Notes: generated from the sequence alone by a model not told the origin. 64,000 nucleotides of DNA from Xiphydria camelus (GCA_963678675.1 OY783193.1:10092822-10156821), one strand, 5' to 3'; shown: positions 44,544-55,573, counted from the stretch's first letter. Program-made: numbers and translations.

Positions 44544-44784
44544 CACTGAGAAGAATAATTAGATTAAAATAACAAAATGTATCTAACTCTAAACACGTTT
44601 AATTATTCTAACCAAAATACTGGTCAGTTGAACTAAATATCAAGTTATTTCAACCAAACATTTAGTCGTTCTAACCAAAAAGTGGTCAGTTTAACTAAAC
44701 AGATAGCGGATTCATATTTGACCAAACGGTTAGGTCATCGTCTCCAGGATTTTGATTAAATTGACCAAGTTTCTTTTCTCTGTG
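44544..44784 (-). mobile_element. MITE family A, copy 9
   Basis: CACTGAGAAGAATAATTAG to TTTCTTTTCTCTGTG, 241 bp, TA on both sides. The reversed landmarks are present: CTGGTCAGTTGAAC, AAGTGGTCAGTTTAAC, CATCGTCTCCAGGATTTTGA. Confidence 0.89.
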
Positions 44785-45545
44785 TAAAGTAGATGAAAAG
44801 TACCGAACAAACTTCGTGCTACAAAAATCGCGATATTCTTCTATAGGAATCCTCATCCCCCTCGTCTTCTCGCATCTTCCCCTCTATAGCAGTTGAGCTA
44901 CCGCAAGGAGGAGGTAATTTCCCCGAAATACGTACCTACAAAGAGCCTCTCGTCGTCACCGGCGCTCGTTCATCGTGGCTTACTTTGTCTGCCTTTGCGA
45001 GAGTCTTCGGCGCAACCCTTAATCTCGTCTCCCAATTTGGTACGAGAGAGGAAGCGGGACGGGGAGAGAATGAGAGGGAGGAGAGCAAATTTCCACCGCG
45101 CTCGTGGTCGCGGCACGACGGCGATGACGACGACGATGATGGCACGGCAATGGTGATACGCGCCGCGGTTCTCCACGGCGCGTTCCCCGCCTATCCACGC
45201 GACTCTTCAGCGCCGCGAACGACGAGGCCTGTAATTCTTGTGATGAGGCCGCGCGACGACGAACGACACTCGGAGACAAATATCTCCGCGAATCGCGAAT
45301 GAACGTTTCAGTCGTTGCCGCGACCACCGCGTCGTCGTGCCTCAAAACCGGAATACGGGTTGACGATTTTTTCTTCTCTTGCTTTGTTTTATACTTCCCT
45401 CTTCGTCGTTCCTTCTTTGGATGCGATAGGTGCCGCGCAATTCAGGCGGTATCTATAATATCGCGACCCTCGAACTTTTCCACTGCTGTCCTCGTATCTT
45501 AAAACCGGAATACGAATTTAGTGGTACCTCTGTTCTCTCTTCCCT
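44785..45545. other. Unassigned stretch
   Basis: CpG-rich between about 44900 and 45350, with overlapping frames on both strands. It leads into the hexanucleotide array. Confidence 0.45.
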
Positions 45546-45860
45546 TTCATCTTCATCTTCTTCTTCTTCTTCATCTTCATCTTCGTCTTCGTCTTCGTCT
45601 TCGTCTTCGTCTTCGTCTTCGTCTTCGTCTTCGTCTTCGTCTTCGTCTTCGTCTTCGTCTTCGTCTTCGTCTTCGTCTTCGTCTTCGTCTTCGTCTTCGT
45701 CTTCGTCTTCGTCTTCGTCTTCGTCTTCGTCTTCGTCTTCGTCTTCGTCTTCGTCTTCGTCTTCGTCTTCGTCTTCGTCTTCGTCTTCGTCTTCGTCTTC
45801 GTCTTCGTCTTCGTCTTCGTCTTCGTCTTCGTCTTCGTCTTCGTCTTCGTCTTCGTCTTC
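45546..45860. repeat. (TCTTCG)n hexanucleotide array, about 47 pure units
   Basis: From 45580 to 45860 the hexamer TCTTCG repeats about 47 times without a visible error. Before it (45546-45579) there is a TTC/ATC-rich imperfect run from which it probably grew. No frame on either strand contains a stop, so it reads as poly-Ser, Leu-Arg, Glu-Asp, Lys-Thr or poly-Arg. These frames are artefacts of the repeat unless an exon is shown here. Confidence 0.95.
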
Positions 45861-47479
45861 TCTCGACGCAACAGGCATCGTGGTCCAGAAGACATCTTCG
45901 GCTACCATGACCCTCAATACTCTTCCGACCCATGGTCGAGTGGTGCTGCCATCTTGAAGCTGGGCTGCAGAACCTGTACGACTACTGGGCCGTCATCTCG
46001 AAGCAAGGAAATTGCCTCGCCCTCGCGTCTCCTCGCGTCGTGGGTGCAATTGCTTCGGGAATGTTAATCGTCCCGCTGCGGAGGAAGAGAGAGCGACCCT
46101 ACCGCGGTGGTCCACGGAGGCCCAAATTACGTTTTCGGTCCCTGCGTTGGATATACACAGTGTAGCGAGCAGGCATTAAGTTCCTCCACGCGGTTGCCCC
46201 TCTTTCTCTCCTCTCGAAATGGTCCCACTGCAGAGACGACCGGCGCAACGCCGGTGTTTCGAAATTGTTAATTTAAAAAAGCTAGTATCGCAGATTCTTT
46301 ATAATTGCATTTCATTGTAGGGACGTGCTACCGACGGCAGCCTTCAAAGATCGTCGATATATCGTATAAAGATACAAAATTGAATGTGTGTGTGAGACGA
46401 TGATAATATCTTTAATTTATTTTATCATCAAGGATATATACCTAAGAGCCTGTACCATTTTGATTTTTTCTAACTTCTCGAAAGCTGTGAAAATTGCATC
46501 TAAAGCGCATCCACTGGAAGATTCTATACCATAGCTACATTAAAGACTAGAACTGTTTTGAAACGTCAGTCGAATGTGTCGAAACTCCCGTCGAAACGTC
46601 ACCATGTCCTGCATAAAGTGACGACAGCTCGAGGGGTGCAGCGAGATCCCTCCACACGCGCGCGGCCGTGTCGATCACGTCTTTTGGGGTGACTTTTGCC
46701 GACGCGCGTGTATTCTACGGTGATAATAGGTGGTATTAAGCCGAGGTGAGGGCCGAAATAGTGCCCTCCGCTCTCAGGAACGTGACGAGAGGGCGAAAGG
46801 GCCCTGCGGTTCCCGGCGCTGCAGCACACTTCCAGAAATCGCGCGTTAACGAGTCTCGTTTTAACGGCGATTAACCCTCAGCGGCCGCCTGACCCCTGAG
46901 TCCCGGCGTTTAAGGGGAGGAGAGAGAGAGGACCGGCGCGCGGAGGGCCCTTCGGAAATTGGTTCGTTGCCTCTTTTGCCAATTTCCTCAGATTGCCTAT
47001 TTTTCGAAGGTCGGCGTCGGCCGGAATTGGCCGGCGTCGGCGGAGCCTCCCTCCCCCTCGTCGCTGGCCATCACGGTTCCTTCCCATAACGAAAATTGTG
47101 TAAATTTGCCCCGGCAACTATTTATCTTTATGGCTCCGAGACCCGGGAACGATTTCCAGGTTTGGTGCGGTTATTACCGCGAAGAGACGTTAAGTTAAAC
47201 GCGAGTCGACTTTCTCGCGGATTGGATTTATGTATCTTCTTCGGGGAGAGATGCAATTAGGCAACTGTGCGGTCCTCCTTGTATTGTGATTACATGTCGT
47301 GATGGGAGAGAGCAAAAGAGGGAGAGATAGAGGGAGGGAGGAGGGACCTTGTCGTCTCGAGGCTGTGCTGATTCAATTTGAAGATAAATTGAAGTTGGGT
47401 ACAAATGATACGCACGATTTGTACTGAATTTATTTCGGAAGCAAATTCTAAATTGAATATTGCGAGAGACGACTTCCAT
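45861..47479. other. Unassigned stretch, CpG-rich in parts
   Basis: A 68-bp segment (45972-46039) reads in one frame with codon use resembling coding DNA, but evidence is thin. TTAACCCTCAGCGG near 46872 resembles a TTAA-type transposon end without a partner. The rest shows no assignable feature. Confidence 0.4.
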
Positions 47480-47815
47480 TGATTCGCGTAAAATCAGCAA
47501 GGAAGAAGGTAGTGGAAGATGAAGTGATCAATTTTTTGTCGTATTGCAAATTTATGAACGTGTATAAACTACGAGGGAAAGGGAAAGAGGAAGATGGGAA
47601 GAAGTAAATACAATCATTACATATCGCTACGTACAAGACCGTCCGTATGGAAAGGAAATGGGAGATAACTTCCCTAGGTACCTACTCTGAAATGTATCGA
47701 GCGGCAAGTACAGAGTATCGACGAGTATCGTGCTCTGTAATACTCGGGAATTTCGAGTAAATAGCTACCGTATGACTTTCTTCCGCTCGCTGTCGTCGAG
47801 TTCAAAGGACCTTCG
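47480..47815. repeat. Local duplication, unit 1
   Basis: Contains TTCGCGTAAAATCAGCAAGG, a GGGAAAGAGGAAGATGGGAA segment and CCTACTCTGAAATGTATCGA followed by GCTCTGTAATACTCGGG and ATAGCTACCGTATGACTT. The same order of segments recurs at 47875-48050 and 48950-49080, in direct orientation. Confidence 0.75.
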
Positions 47816-48057
47816 ATTTCGAAATATTATTCCATCATCGTTCCTGCTTCTTTATCACACTCTGACAGCCCTGTTGCTTATTCGCGTAAGATCAGTGAAG
47901 AATTAAGGAAATAGTAGAAGAGGAAGCAATCACACAGTTCCATTACGTAGTGAAGAAAAAAAGAAAAGAAGGGGAAGAAATAAGTGCAATGATTATAATC
48001 ATATAGAAGAATCATATCTCTATAGAGAGATAAGAGAATAGTAAATAGGCTCCTTTT

Positions 48058-48118
48058 GGAGTTGGCCTCTGATTACCGCGACAAATAACGGTAACGAGAG
48101 GCCAATCCTAAAGGGTCC
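48058..48118. repeat. Palindrome, hairpin-forming
   Basis: GGAGTTGGCCTCTGATTACC faces GGTAACGAGAGGCCAATCC over a short loop. Outer bases (CCTTTTGG and CCTAAAGGG) extend the pairing imperfectly. Confidence 0.65.
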
Positions 48119-48231
48119 ATATTACCACTTTAAAGTATCCATTGACTCAACTGAATATCAGTTAAGCTAACCACACTGCGATATTAAAAACGCGGAACTT
48201 AAACGCGAAGTTGTCTCAACTGCACGATGCA

Positions 48232-48555
48232 CACGAAGAAAAAGGATTAGTAAAGAATCACGAGAAAGTCCATGAATCTTTGCAGTTATCCCAGTAAGAG
48301 GGCTCTTCGAGGTAAAACACATTGAAGTTTATAATAGACCACAGCGTACTTTTTGCAGTTCGTAATAGTACAAACATCAGTTTATACCATACAATTTACC
48401 AATCTTCCGTTAATATGTATCGGCCGTTTATGGGTTTATATTGTAGTGAACTGTAAAAAGTACGCTGTGTTTATTTTAAAAATTCAATTTTTCACCTCGA
48501 GGCGTCCTATTACTGGGAGATTCACTGTAAAAATGACTAATCCTTGTTCTCCGCA
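48232..48555. mobile_element. MITE family E, copy 3
   Basis: CACGAAGAAAAAGGATTAG to GACTAATCCTTGTTCTCCGCA. The interior has CAGTTATCCCAGTAAGAGGG, CGTACTTTTTGCAGTTCG, AACTGTAAAAAGTACGCTG and CACCTCGAGGCGTCC in family order. The ends are slightly decayed and the flanks do not match exactly. Confidence 0.82.
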
Positions 48556-49080
48556 AAGTTGGATGATGATTTTCCATGAACCTCATCGGTGGTTGAAATA
48601 ATTTGATTAGAAACTTATTGTTAGATGATCTCATTGAAGCATTGGATTGATAATTAACTGAATAATATAGCTAACTCTATTGAGTAATTACCTAACCGTT
48701 GTTTCAATTTCTACACATTTGTGACAATACCTATCGCATTAGTAGTTAAATCAACTGAACAAGTCAACTATGTCGTTCAGTTGAATCTACCACATTAACT
48801 TAGTTTCTTCGACCTTCAGTTAGTCACGTTGATCAAAATTCGGTTCGACTACAAGTCCTTTGACCACATGGAGCAGTTGCACAAACACAGCAATTTTATT
48901 TCAGTGCACGTAATACGTATTCCACACAGATAGAAGACGCGTGTCGACTTTCCTACTCTGAAATGTATCGAGCCGCAAGAGTATAGAGTGTCGCTCTGGT
49001 ACCGCGCTCTGTAATACTCGGGGGTTCCCGGTAGATAGCTACCCTATGACTTCCTTCCGCACGCTGTCATCGAGTCCCAT

Positions 49081-50142
49081 AAACAGCCGTCGACTTCAGC
49101 ACGTGACCAATTTGTCAGAAACTTTTAACAATCTCTCCGCGCCGTAGTCGAATGGACGACTACGTACCTCGTCCATAGAATTCGCTCTTGCGGCCTCTCG
49201 ACGCTCGGCGCCACCCCACGCGTGCTGCATCCCCTACGGATGTATTAGCTTTACGGTCATTCGGCAGTCCGGAGCAGCAGGCTCCCGGGGGCAAACAGGA
49301 AATAGCTTCAACCTTTTAGGGTTCCGAGTGTCCAGTTTATCGACGGCCATTTTCTCGAGCTCCGGGCGTAATGTCTCCTCTGCTCCCGTGCAAAAATGGC
49401 CACTTAGGGGTGCCGGAACGACGGAGAACGAAGGGTGGTTCGCGAAGAAAGGAAGAGTCTTCTTTTATCGAGAATAGATGACTCGTACGGTGATCTATAT
49501 TCTGTATACAGCGAGGGAATTAATGATTTCAAACTAATTTAAATTAAATCAATGAACGATATTTCCCTAAATTCAACCCTTAAATTTACACGATGAACCG
49601 GTCTGATCTATGCCGCGTCCTGGAAGAGCCGATGGAAGAGTTGGCAGGAAATGGCGCGAGGGTCGATTGAGAACGAGGGTGCCAAAGGTCAAACCCATGC
49701 AGGGAGAAAAACAAACGCACGGAGTGCTACCACACACTGCTAAACGGCCCTTCGGTTTAGTTACACCCGTAGGCCGGAGGGGCCCGAGGGGCTCTTTTCG
49801 AGTATCGGAACGAATCATATTTATCGAGCGAGCAAATCTCCAGTCTACTCAAATCCCAAGGGTGGTCCTTATACGCCTCTCGCCCTCTGTCTATCAATAA
49901 ATAATAGCCGCGGGGCGGTCATAAAGTGAAAATAGTGCCGATCGGCGCGGGGTTAACCGCCGAAATGTATGGGAGGAATTTTCCGGCGATTCGCATGCAT
50001 GCGAGGCGCTTCGAACTTTGTCGGGTGACGTTGCGACGTCCAGGGAATTCATGTAAATCGTACGTTTAGTACGAGGGGATGAAAAAGAAAGGGGCGCTAG
50101 TGCTTTTTTCCCATGAATTTAAGAAAAAACCACCCTATAACG
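49081..50142. other. Unassigned stretch
   Basis: GC-richer at 49130-49420 and 49600-50060. The frames at 49573-49900 are open on both strands and lack domains. Confidence 0.45.
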
Positions 50143-50392
50143 CACGGAGAAAAATAAATTGTAGCGTTTTTGCAAAGTTTGTGGTAAATTTCGAAACCAG
50201 ATCAATTGTATAACTACAATTTACTAAAATTATAATTATACAATTTTAGAACGAAATTGTAGTTAAACTTGTAGAAGTTGCAAGAGTTGCTGTAATTTTT
50301 ACTGAAATTGTGGTCATTGTAACAATACATTGTCTTTGTCTCGAAATTTACCAACAACTCTGTAAAAATGCTACGATTAATTTTTTTCCGTA
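50143..50392. mobile_element. MITE family G, copy 2
   Basis: CACGGAGAAAAATAAATTG to AATTTTTTTCCGTA, 250 bp, CG on both sides. The arms contain AAGTTTGTGGTAAATTTCGA and TCGAAATTTACCAACAAC. The centre TAGAAGTTGCAAGAGTTGC matches copy 1 at 33519. Confidence 0.85.
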
Positions 50393-50705
50393 CGGTTTCT
50401 TGTAAATATCTACCAAAAAAAACATCTCGAAATCATTTTGACTTCAAATCCGGACGTTAAAATATTTTGCATATCGTAATATCGTAACAATAAATTGGCC
50501 TTGTCTCGAAATTTACCACAAACTATGCAAATGCTGCATAGTTTATTCTTCTCCATGCGTTATATTGTGGTCTTGTCTCATAATTTACCAAAAACTTTGT
50601 AAATGCTATGCGATTTATTTTTCCCCGTGCGGCTTCTCGTAGATCCTTACGAAAAGAAACACCTCGAAATCATTTCGACCTCTAATTCGAATGTTAAAAT
50701 ATTTT
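50393..50705. repeat. Duplicated G right ends and flank
   Basis: Two further G-type right ends (about 50488-50560 and 50562-50634) contain CTTGTCTCGAAATTTACC or a variant and end CTCCATGCG or CCCCGTGCG. The flank after copy 2 (CATCTCGAAATCATTTTGAC, GTTAAAATATTTTGC) recurs after the last one (CACCTCGAAATCATTTCGAC, GTTAAAATATTTTGC). This is a tandem duplication of about 237 bp with internal changes. Confidence 0.75.
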
Positions 50706-51480
50706 GCCTGTATAAATATCGCATCGAACCATTCATCAGCACCATCACTAATGCGCTCGAGCGCCGCGATCGCTTTTCTCTCTTCTGCTTCCTCCGTACA
50801 CGCGAGAGGAGGCTCGGAGAGAGCTCGAGGGCACCGAGAAAATAACAATCATCTCAAAAAACCACAACGCCGCATGCGACCTCGCATCCCAGGTTTCCCA
50901 TGAATCGGATCCCCGACGGGCAGCGCTGAATGAAACGAAGGAAGGAGAGCTATTAGTGTCCTGCCAGTCGGATGAATGAACGGGGAACGCGCGGTCCTCT
51001 CCTCTCTCGGTCCTTGCGAGAGCCTCGCACAGGTTGCACCCCGCTGAGAAAGCCGCGTGAGCCGCTTCGCGCGCCCGCGCGCAGGTCGCTACAAGGGCCG
51101 ATCTATCGACATTCGATACTAATTGCCCCGCCGCCTCTCGGGTGTCCTTTATTGGACCTCTTCTCGAATGCTCTTTTTTTTCCCTCGCTATGCGATATAC
51201 AGCCAATTACCGATCGCTCTGGGCTGCCTCGGCGTAAGAAGCGGCGACACGTGATCCTTCCTCGAAAAAAAACCATCCGCCGATTTCTACTCTTTTGGCC
51301 TCCGCGTCTTTTTACATTCTCAAAGGATCGGCTAATCCTTCCTTATAAGGGTGATTACGTAGGAGCGCCTAATTTTCTATATCGAGTTCTCGAAAAAAAA
51401 AAAAACGTTCTAAAAATCTGTTTATGTGGTTTACATTCTTTTTGTAATCGGATGCCTCTTTGGGGAGATGAAATCACGTG
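50706..51480. other. Unassigned stretch
   Basis: CpG-rich from about 50740 to 51260. Overlapping frames (50748-51206 minus, 50972-51499 plus) have no recognisable domain. Confidence 0.45.
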
Positions 51481-51800
51481 CACGGAGAAAAAGGATTAGT
51501 ATATAATCACGAGAAAACCAATGGATTTTTACAGTTATATTAGTAACAGGGCTCCTCGAGATGAAATGTTGAAGATTTAATAGACCATAGCGTACTTTTT
51601 ACAGTTCGTAACAGCATAAACATCAGTTTGTACGGTGAAAAATGTACAAATTTCCCGTTAATACATGTCGAGTGTTTACGGGTTTATACTGCAACGAACT
51701 GTAAAAAGTACGCTGTGTCTATTAAGAAATTCAATATTTCACCTCGAGGAGTCCTGTTACTGGGATTCATTAGAAAAATTACTAATCCTTTTTCTCATTT
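51481..51800. mobile_element. MITE family E, copy 4
   Basis: CACGGAGAAAAAGGATTAG to TTACTAATCCTTTTTCTCATTT. It carries CGTACTTTTTACAGTTCG facing AACTGTAAAAAGTACGCTG, and CTCCTCGAG facing CTCGAGGAGTCC. The right terminus is decayed, so the last few bases are approximate. Confidence 0.84.
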
Positions 51801-53379
51801 ACTAATTAGGAATGTAGAGTGGTGAAGACGAATAAAAATCGCGCGCTTCCCCCAATAAACCGACCAAAGAGGAACGGAAGAAAAGAGAGAAATTCGGACT
51901 ATCATCGCACCAACGAATAGCATCGTTTCACCGCCTTGTTAGACGCGACTCGGCGTCGAACCGTAAATATAGGTAGGCACAGAGAGGACTTCCGCGTCAC
52001 CTGGTATCCTCCCCCTTGGACAACCCCTCCGCCCCAAGGAAAAACTCCTAGGCGGCCGAAAAACGGCGATAAAAACGTGAAAAACGGAGTGCGCGACCCG
52101 GTCACGGCTATAAATACCCGAATAACGAGGCGCGAACGCCAGTGGGAACATCCTGGAGAGCAAAGGAGCTGCTAGGCGAGGCGCGCTCGCGCCGCTCGTA
52201 TACGGCGTAAGTCGACGCGCGTGTGTCGAGACTTTAGGAGAGGGCAAGAAACGCGTTATACACGCGGAGGCTGAGCCGAGGGTCTATTAAGCTCGCGGTA
52301 ATGAATGTGTCACCTCGCTGGAGTGGTCGTGTAGGTATATAGCGACTGCTCGGTAGTCATTACCCGTGGAAGAATGGCGCCTGGAAAGAGCCGTGCGTAG
52401 GTAGAGTCGCGTAGGAAACGCGAGGCGCTGGTCGGGCAATTATTTTTTACGTTAGTTGGTTCGAACTGGTGCTTAACCTTCTCGACATTTTCTTCCTTCG
52501 GTCATTTTTTTTGCAGCGTGAATATTTTACAGTGGATTATTATTGTTATTGATCATCAAAATATTGGTTTATAAATCAGCAGATTTTTTATAGCAAGATA
52601 AGAACGCATCGTCGTTTTAATTTTATGAAATTCCCATAAAATTTTATAAAAAGAGAGTTTATAAAATACTATTTAAGCCAGGAGAAGCTTAAACAATACA
52701 CATATCTCATTTTCACAATTTCAGACTTATACCACTTTCCTCGCCGGACCGCCAATATTTAAAGCTAATTAAATTACCTACAAATTATATTCTCAAGTTC
52801 TACTCGTAGGATCAATGGTTTCGATACTAGTCTATCCTTTCCCCATTCCATTGTATATTACTTTTTTATACCAATAAACCGTGGTTCTAGAATAAACTAA
52901 TTATACAAACTTCTAAAAGATTTCATACGGAATTTTCTTTCAAGTGCTGTATTCATAAATAAAATGATTCATTCATTAAACAAAACGTTCGCATATATTT
53001 GAGCACCATCAACAAAGATCAGGGCCAATCTTTAGAGTTATGCAGTTTAGATCTAAATACGGATTGCTTCTCACATGGACAATTACATTTTTATAGTGGA
53101 CGTGGACGCGGATAGTTACACTTTTATTTATATACAGACTGAGCCACAGCAACGCGTAGCAGGGTACAGCTAGTAGTGATATAAAAAAATTACACGTTAC
53201 CGGGAACGTTAGTTAGGCAAGCCTAGCCATTCACCGCAGGATTGTTAGTAGAGATGGATACCACGCAGACGTTTTTAAAAACGGTAAACTGGCGCATCTG
53301 ATCCTACTCTCTCGCAACGTGCATCAACGTTCGTATCTCAACGGACATCAGACAAACAAGACGCATCGGCTCTTGCGTC
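51801..53379. other. Unassigned stretch with a Helitron 3' end relic
   Basis: CpG-rich near 51930-52450, then AT-rich to 53080. ACGCGTAGCAGGGTACAGCTAG ending at 53173 and followed by T resembles a Helitron 3' terminus of a different subfamily. Its body and 5' end were not identified. Confidence 0.45.
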
Positions 53380-53597
53380 TGTGGCGACGGAGTGCGGTCA
53401 CCATCTATTGGCGAAGCGTTTCGTCCCGGAGTCGGCCTGTGGACTCGCCAGTAAGCCGACTCCTACCTTAGATGCTCTGTATGTCGCCCCTCCATGAGTG
53501 ATGAACAGTTTCGGTCTTATATAGGAACCGTACCCGTGTTGGATCACTCACGAGAGGGACAGCGCCATATCTCGCCATCTGGTGGCGGGCCACTACA
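53380..53597 (-). mobile_element. Solo LTR, copy 3 (218 bp, diverged)
   Basis: It begins TGTGGCGACGGAGTGCGGTC and ends GGGCCACTACA. It shares the GGAGTCGGCCTGTGGACTCG block, the TCTTATATAGG box (about 53515-53523) and the CGCCATCTGGTGGCGGGCC block with the copies at 13484 and 42518. No exact duplication is seen at its ends. Confidence 0.75.
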
Positions 53598-53602
53598 CTG
53601 TA

Positions 53603-53682
53603 TTAACCTTTTGCGGTCGTATTAAATTTAGAGACATGGAGCTTCGGTGGCTGAGAGCAGACATACGGCCGCAAAGGGTTAA
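53603..53682. mobile_element. TTAA-flanked mini-element X (72 bp plus TTAA)
   Basis: TTAA at both ends brackets CCTTTTGCGGTCGTAT and its near-perfect complement ATACGGCCGCAAAGGG. TTAA targets and ends starting CC(C/T)TTT are typical of piggyBac-type elements, so this looks like a very short piggyBac-type MITE. It lies a few bases from the third LTR. Confidence 0.7.
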
Positions 53683-53968
53683 TTATTAATCTTTCACATC
53701 TCATCGAATGTACGTTGTTTCAGTATTTCTTTAAAGTTTCGATATTTTTCATTTAAATTAAAGATACGATTTTTCCTTACAACAAAGAATTACTCTTTAT
53801 TCAAAGGACCAGTCGAAAATTGAAGTATTTTCCTTGGAAAAATCGCGATGTGATAAGTCCCGAAAACCATTCTCTGATATTCTCGCAGTTTTTTTCAGAA
53901 AAATTTGCAGACAAATATTATTTTCGTGAGACGGATATCGGCCAATTCCTCCAGTTTCGGTGTTGCAG
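53683..53968. other. AT-rich stretch upstream of the exon candidate
   Basis: AT-rich, intron-like sequence. Several AG sites precede the exon candidate, notably CTCCAG at 53949-53954 and GTTGCAG ending at 53968. Confidence 0.5.
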
Positions 53969-54120
53969 ATTTCTGGCAACACCTGGTCATGCCTAATACG
54001 TCGCTCTGCATGGGATCGGACTATCGCATCACTCTCCTCTGCAACACGTATTCGACGAACCAGAAGTACTTCAGCAGACCGATGACCGCTCTCGTGGACA
54101 CGATACTCGGACCTCAAAAG
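53969..54120 (+). CDS. Candidate internal exon of an unrecognised protein
   Basis: A 152-bp segment follows the acceptor-like GTGTTGCAG and precedes AAAAG|GTAATC. After two leading bases it reads 50 codons with no stop, starting FWQHLVMPNTSLCMG, continuing SDYRITLLCNTYSTNQ and ending in TALVDTILGPQK. It ends exactly on a codon boundary at the donor, and the frame hits a stop four codons into the presumed intron. By my count about 37 of 50 third positions are G or C, although the surroundings are AT-rich, and the residue mix (Trp, Tyr, Cys, Phe, Asn) is protein-like. I do not recognise the family. A different acceptor (CTCCAG at 53949-53954) would add five residues. No partner exon was identified in the window, so neighbouring exons would lie far away. 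Confidence 0.55.
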
Positions 54121-55395
54121 GTAATCGTCTCGTGATAAAATAAAACACAAGAAATAAAAAAGTAGTTGCGGAAAATAATTAAATAATCGACCAATTATGC
54201 ATCGCCACTGCTTAGCGAAGTATCAATTTTATGAAAAGCGTGAATTCATTAAAATTCTCATGAAATTGTACAAAAAGAGAATTTTTCAGGATTTAATTAT
54301 GAAGTCAAATATGAGAAATAGAAAATTTTAATAGTTCTGACAAATAATGAAATAATCGACCAACGCATCGCCGCGCTACGCGACACTCTTCAACGACGCG
54401 TTTCTAGTACCACGCGGCGTTCGTGGTAATCGACCATGAGAGAGCACGCCGTGTGCGAAAGAGTGCACGGCGGCTGCACCGGGCGCGTAAAGTGCCCGCA
54501 TTACCGCGAGCGCATAAGATAATTGACCGAGCAGGCCGGCACACCCCGCCGTCAATTAACCCGATACTTTTCATCGGGCGCCCGTCAATCTGCCGACGGT
54601 TTTTCCGCGAAACCGCGCGTCCCTTTTCCCCGCGCGTTCCCTCGCAATTTCCGCGCTCGAATCCTACTCTCGCCTCGTCTCGCCCGCGCGGCAGTTAAGC
54701 GCGACTTAACGACTCGGACGCGCCTGATGAGGATAAAGCGGATAAAAGTGACGGCCTCGGCGAATGGGATCGCGGCTGCGATTCGCAGGGATGCATGTTT
54801 TAGCGCTATTCGTGTTACGTGTCCCGGTCGCAGACGGAATTGCGCGCCGAAGAAGCGCGGACCTTCAGAGCGATGATAAATCGTCGCGATGAAAAAGTCC
54901 GAGAGTGATGCGTCGCGTTTGAGGGAGAGGCGAGGGAGAGAAAAGGGAAAGGAAAAAAGCGCACAGAGCCGCGCATCGGGAACAACCAGGGCAAACGTGG
55001 CCTACCTGCATGTATCCGTGGTACATGCAGTCGTATCCTCTCTTCGTCATCTCTAGTAATTATATTCCACTCGCGCGGAGTCGCGATACCGCGTGCAACG
55101 TAGTGCGGCACAACATGCACTATAGGTACCCACGCACGACACGGGTATAACGAATGTTTCAATTAGCATTAATAACGCCAATCGCACGCATCAAGCCGCG
55201 ATATGCGCCGGATTTATCAACGGAATACGGGTGCAACGATAGCGCCGTCGTTTCAGGTATTCCGTAATTATTATACATGTATACAATTTCGATTCTGGTT
55301 CGGCGGGTTGATTTTCTTTGATTCGTGGAGAAACAATTTCCTTCTTCTCTTTTTCAATCTCCTATTTGTCACGTGATTAAACCTGGTCATGGCTG
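54121..55395. other. Intron-like then CpG-rich stretch
   Basis: The first 250 bp are AT-rich and contain AATAATCGACCAATTATGC near 54182, echoed as AATAATCGACCAACGC near 54351. About 54360-55260 is CpG-rich with overlapping open frames on both strands and no recognisable domain. Confidence 0.45.
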
Positions 55396-55573
55396 CACTG
55401 GGAAAAAATAATTAGATTAAAGTGACAAAATATGTCTAGTTAAACATATTTAGTTATTCTAACCAAAAATTGGTCAGTCAAACCAAACAGATGGAGGGTC
55501 CATGTTTCACTAAACGGTTTGGTCCATTATCTCCAGGATTTTTGTTATCTTGATCAAGTTATTTTTCTCAGTG
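55396..55573 (-). mobile_element. MITE family A, copy 10 (internally deleted)
   Basis: CACTGGGAAAAAATAATTAG to AAGTTATTTTTCTCAGTG, 178 bp, TG on both sides. It keeps the CAAACAGATGGAGGGTCC and TTATCTCCAGGATTTTTG landmarks in reverse and lacks the central repeats. Confidence 0.87.

Larger units (their letters stand above)
47875..49080. repeat. Local duplication, unit 2 (expanded by insertions)
   Basis: It opens with TTCGCGTAAGATCAGTGAAG and a GAAGGGGAAGAAATAAGTGC segment, and closes with CCTACTCTGAAATGTATCGA, GCTCTGTAATACTCGGG and ATAGCTACCCTATGACTT. Between these lie about 900 bp absent from unit 1, including a palindrome at 48058-48118 and the E copy at 48232. Confidence 0.72.

Noticed and set aside
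45430..45957. Open frames of 118-175 codons (poly-Ser, Glu-Asp, Lys-Thr, Leu-Arg, poly-Arg)
   Set aside because: All are translations of the TCTTCG array, which lacks stops in every frame.
46868..46885. TTAACCCTCAGCGG as a second TTAA-type end
   Set aside because: No partner end was found, and the motif alone is too short.
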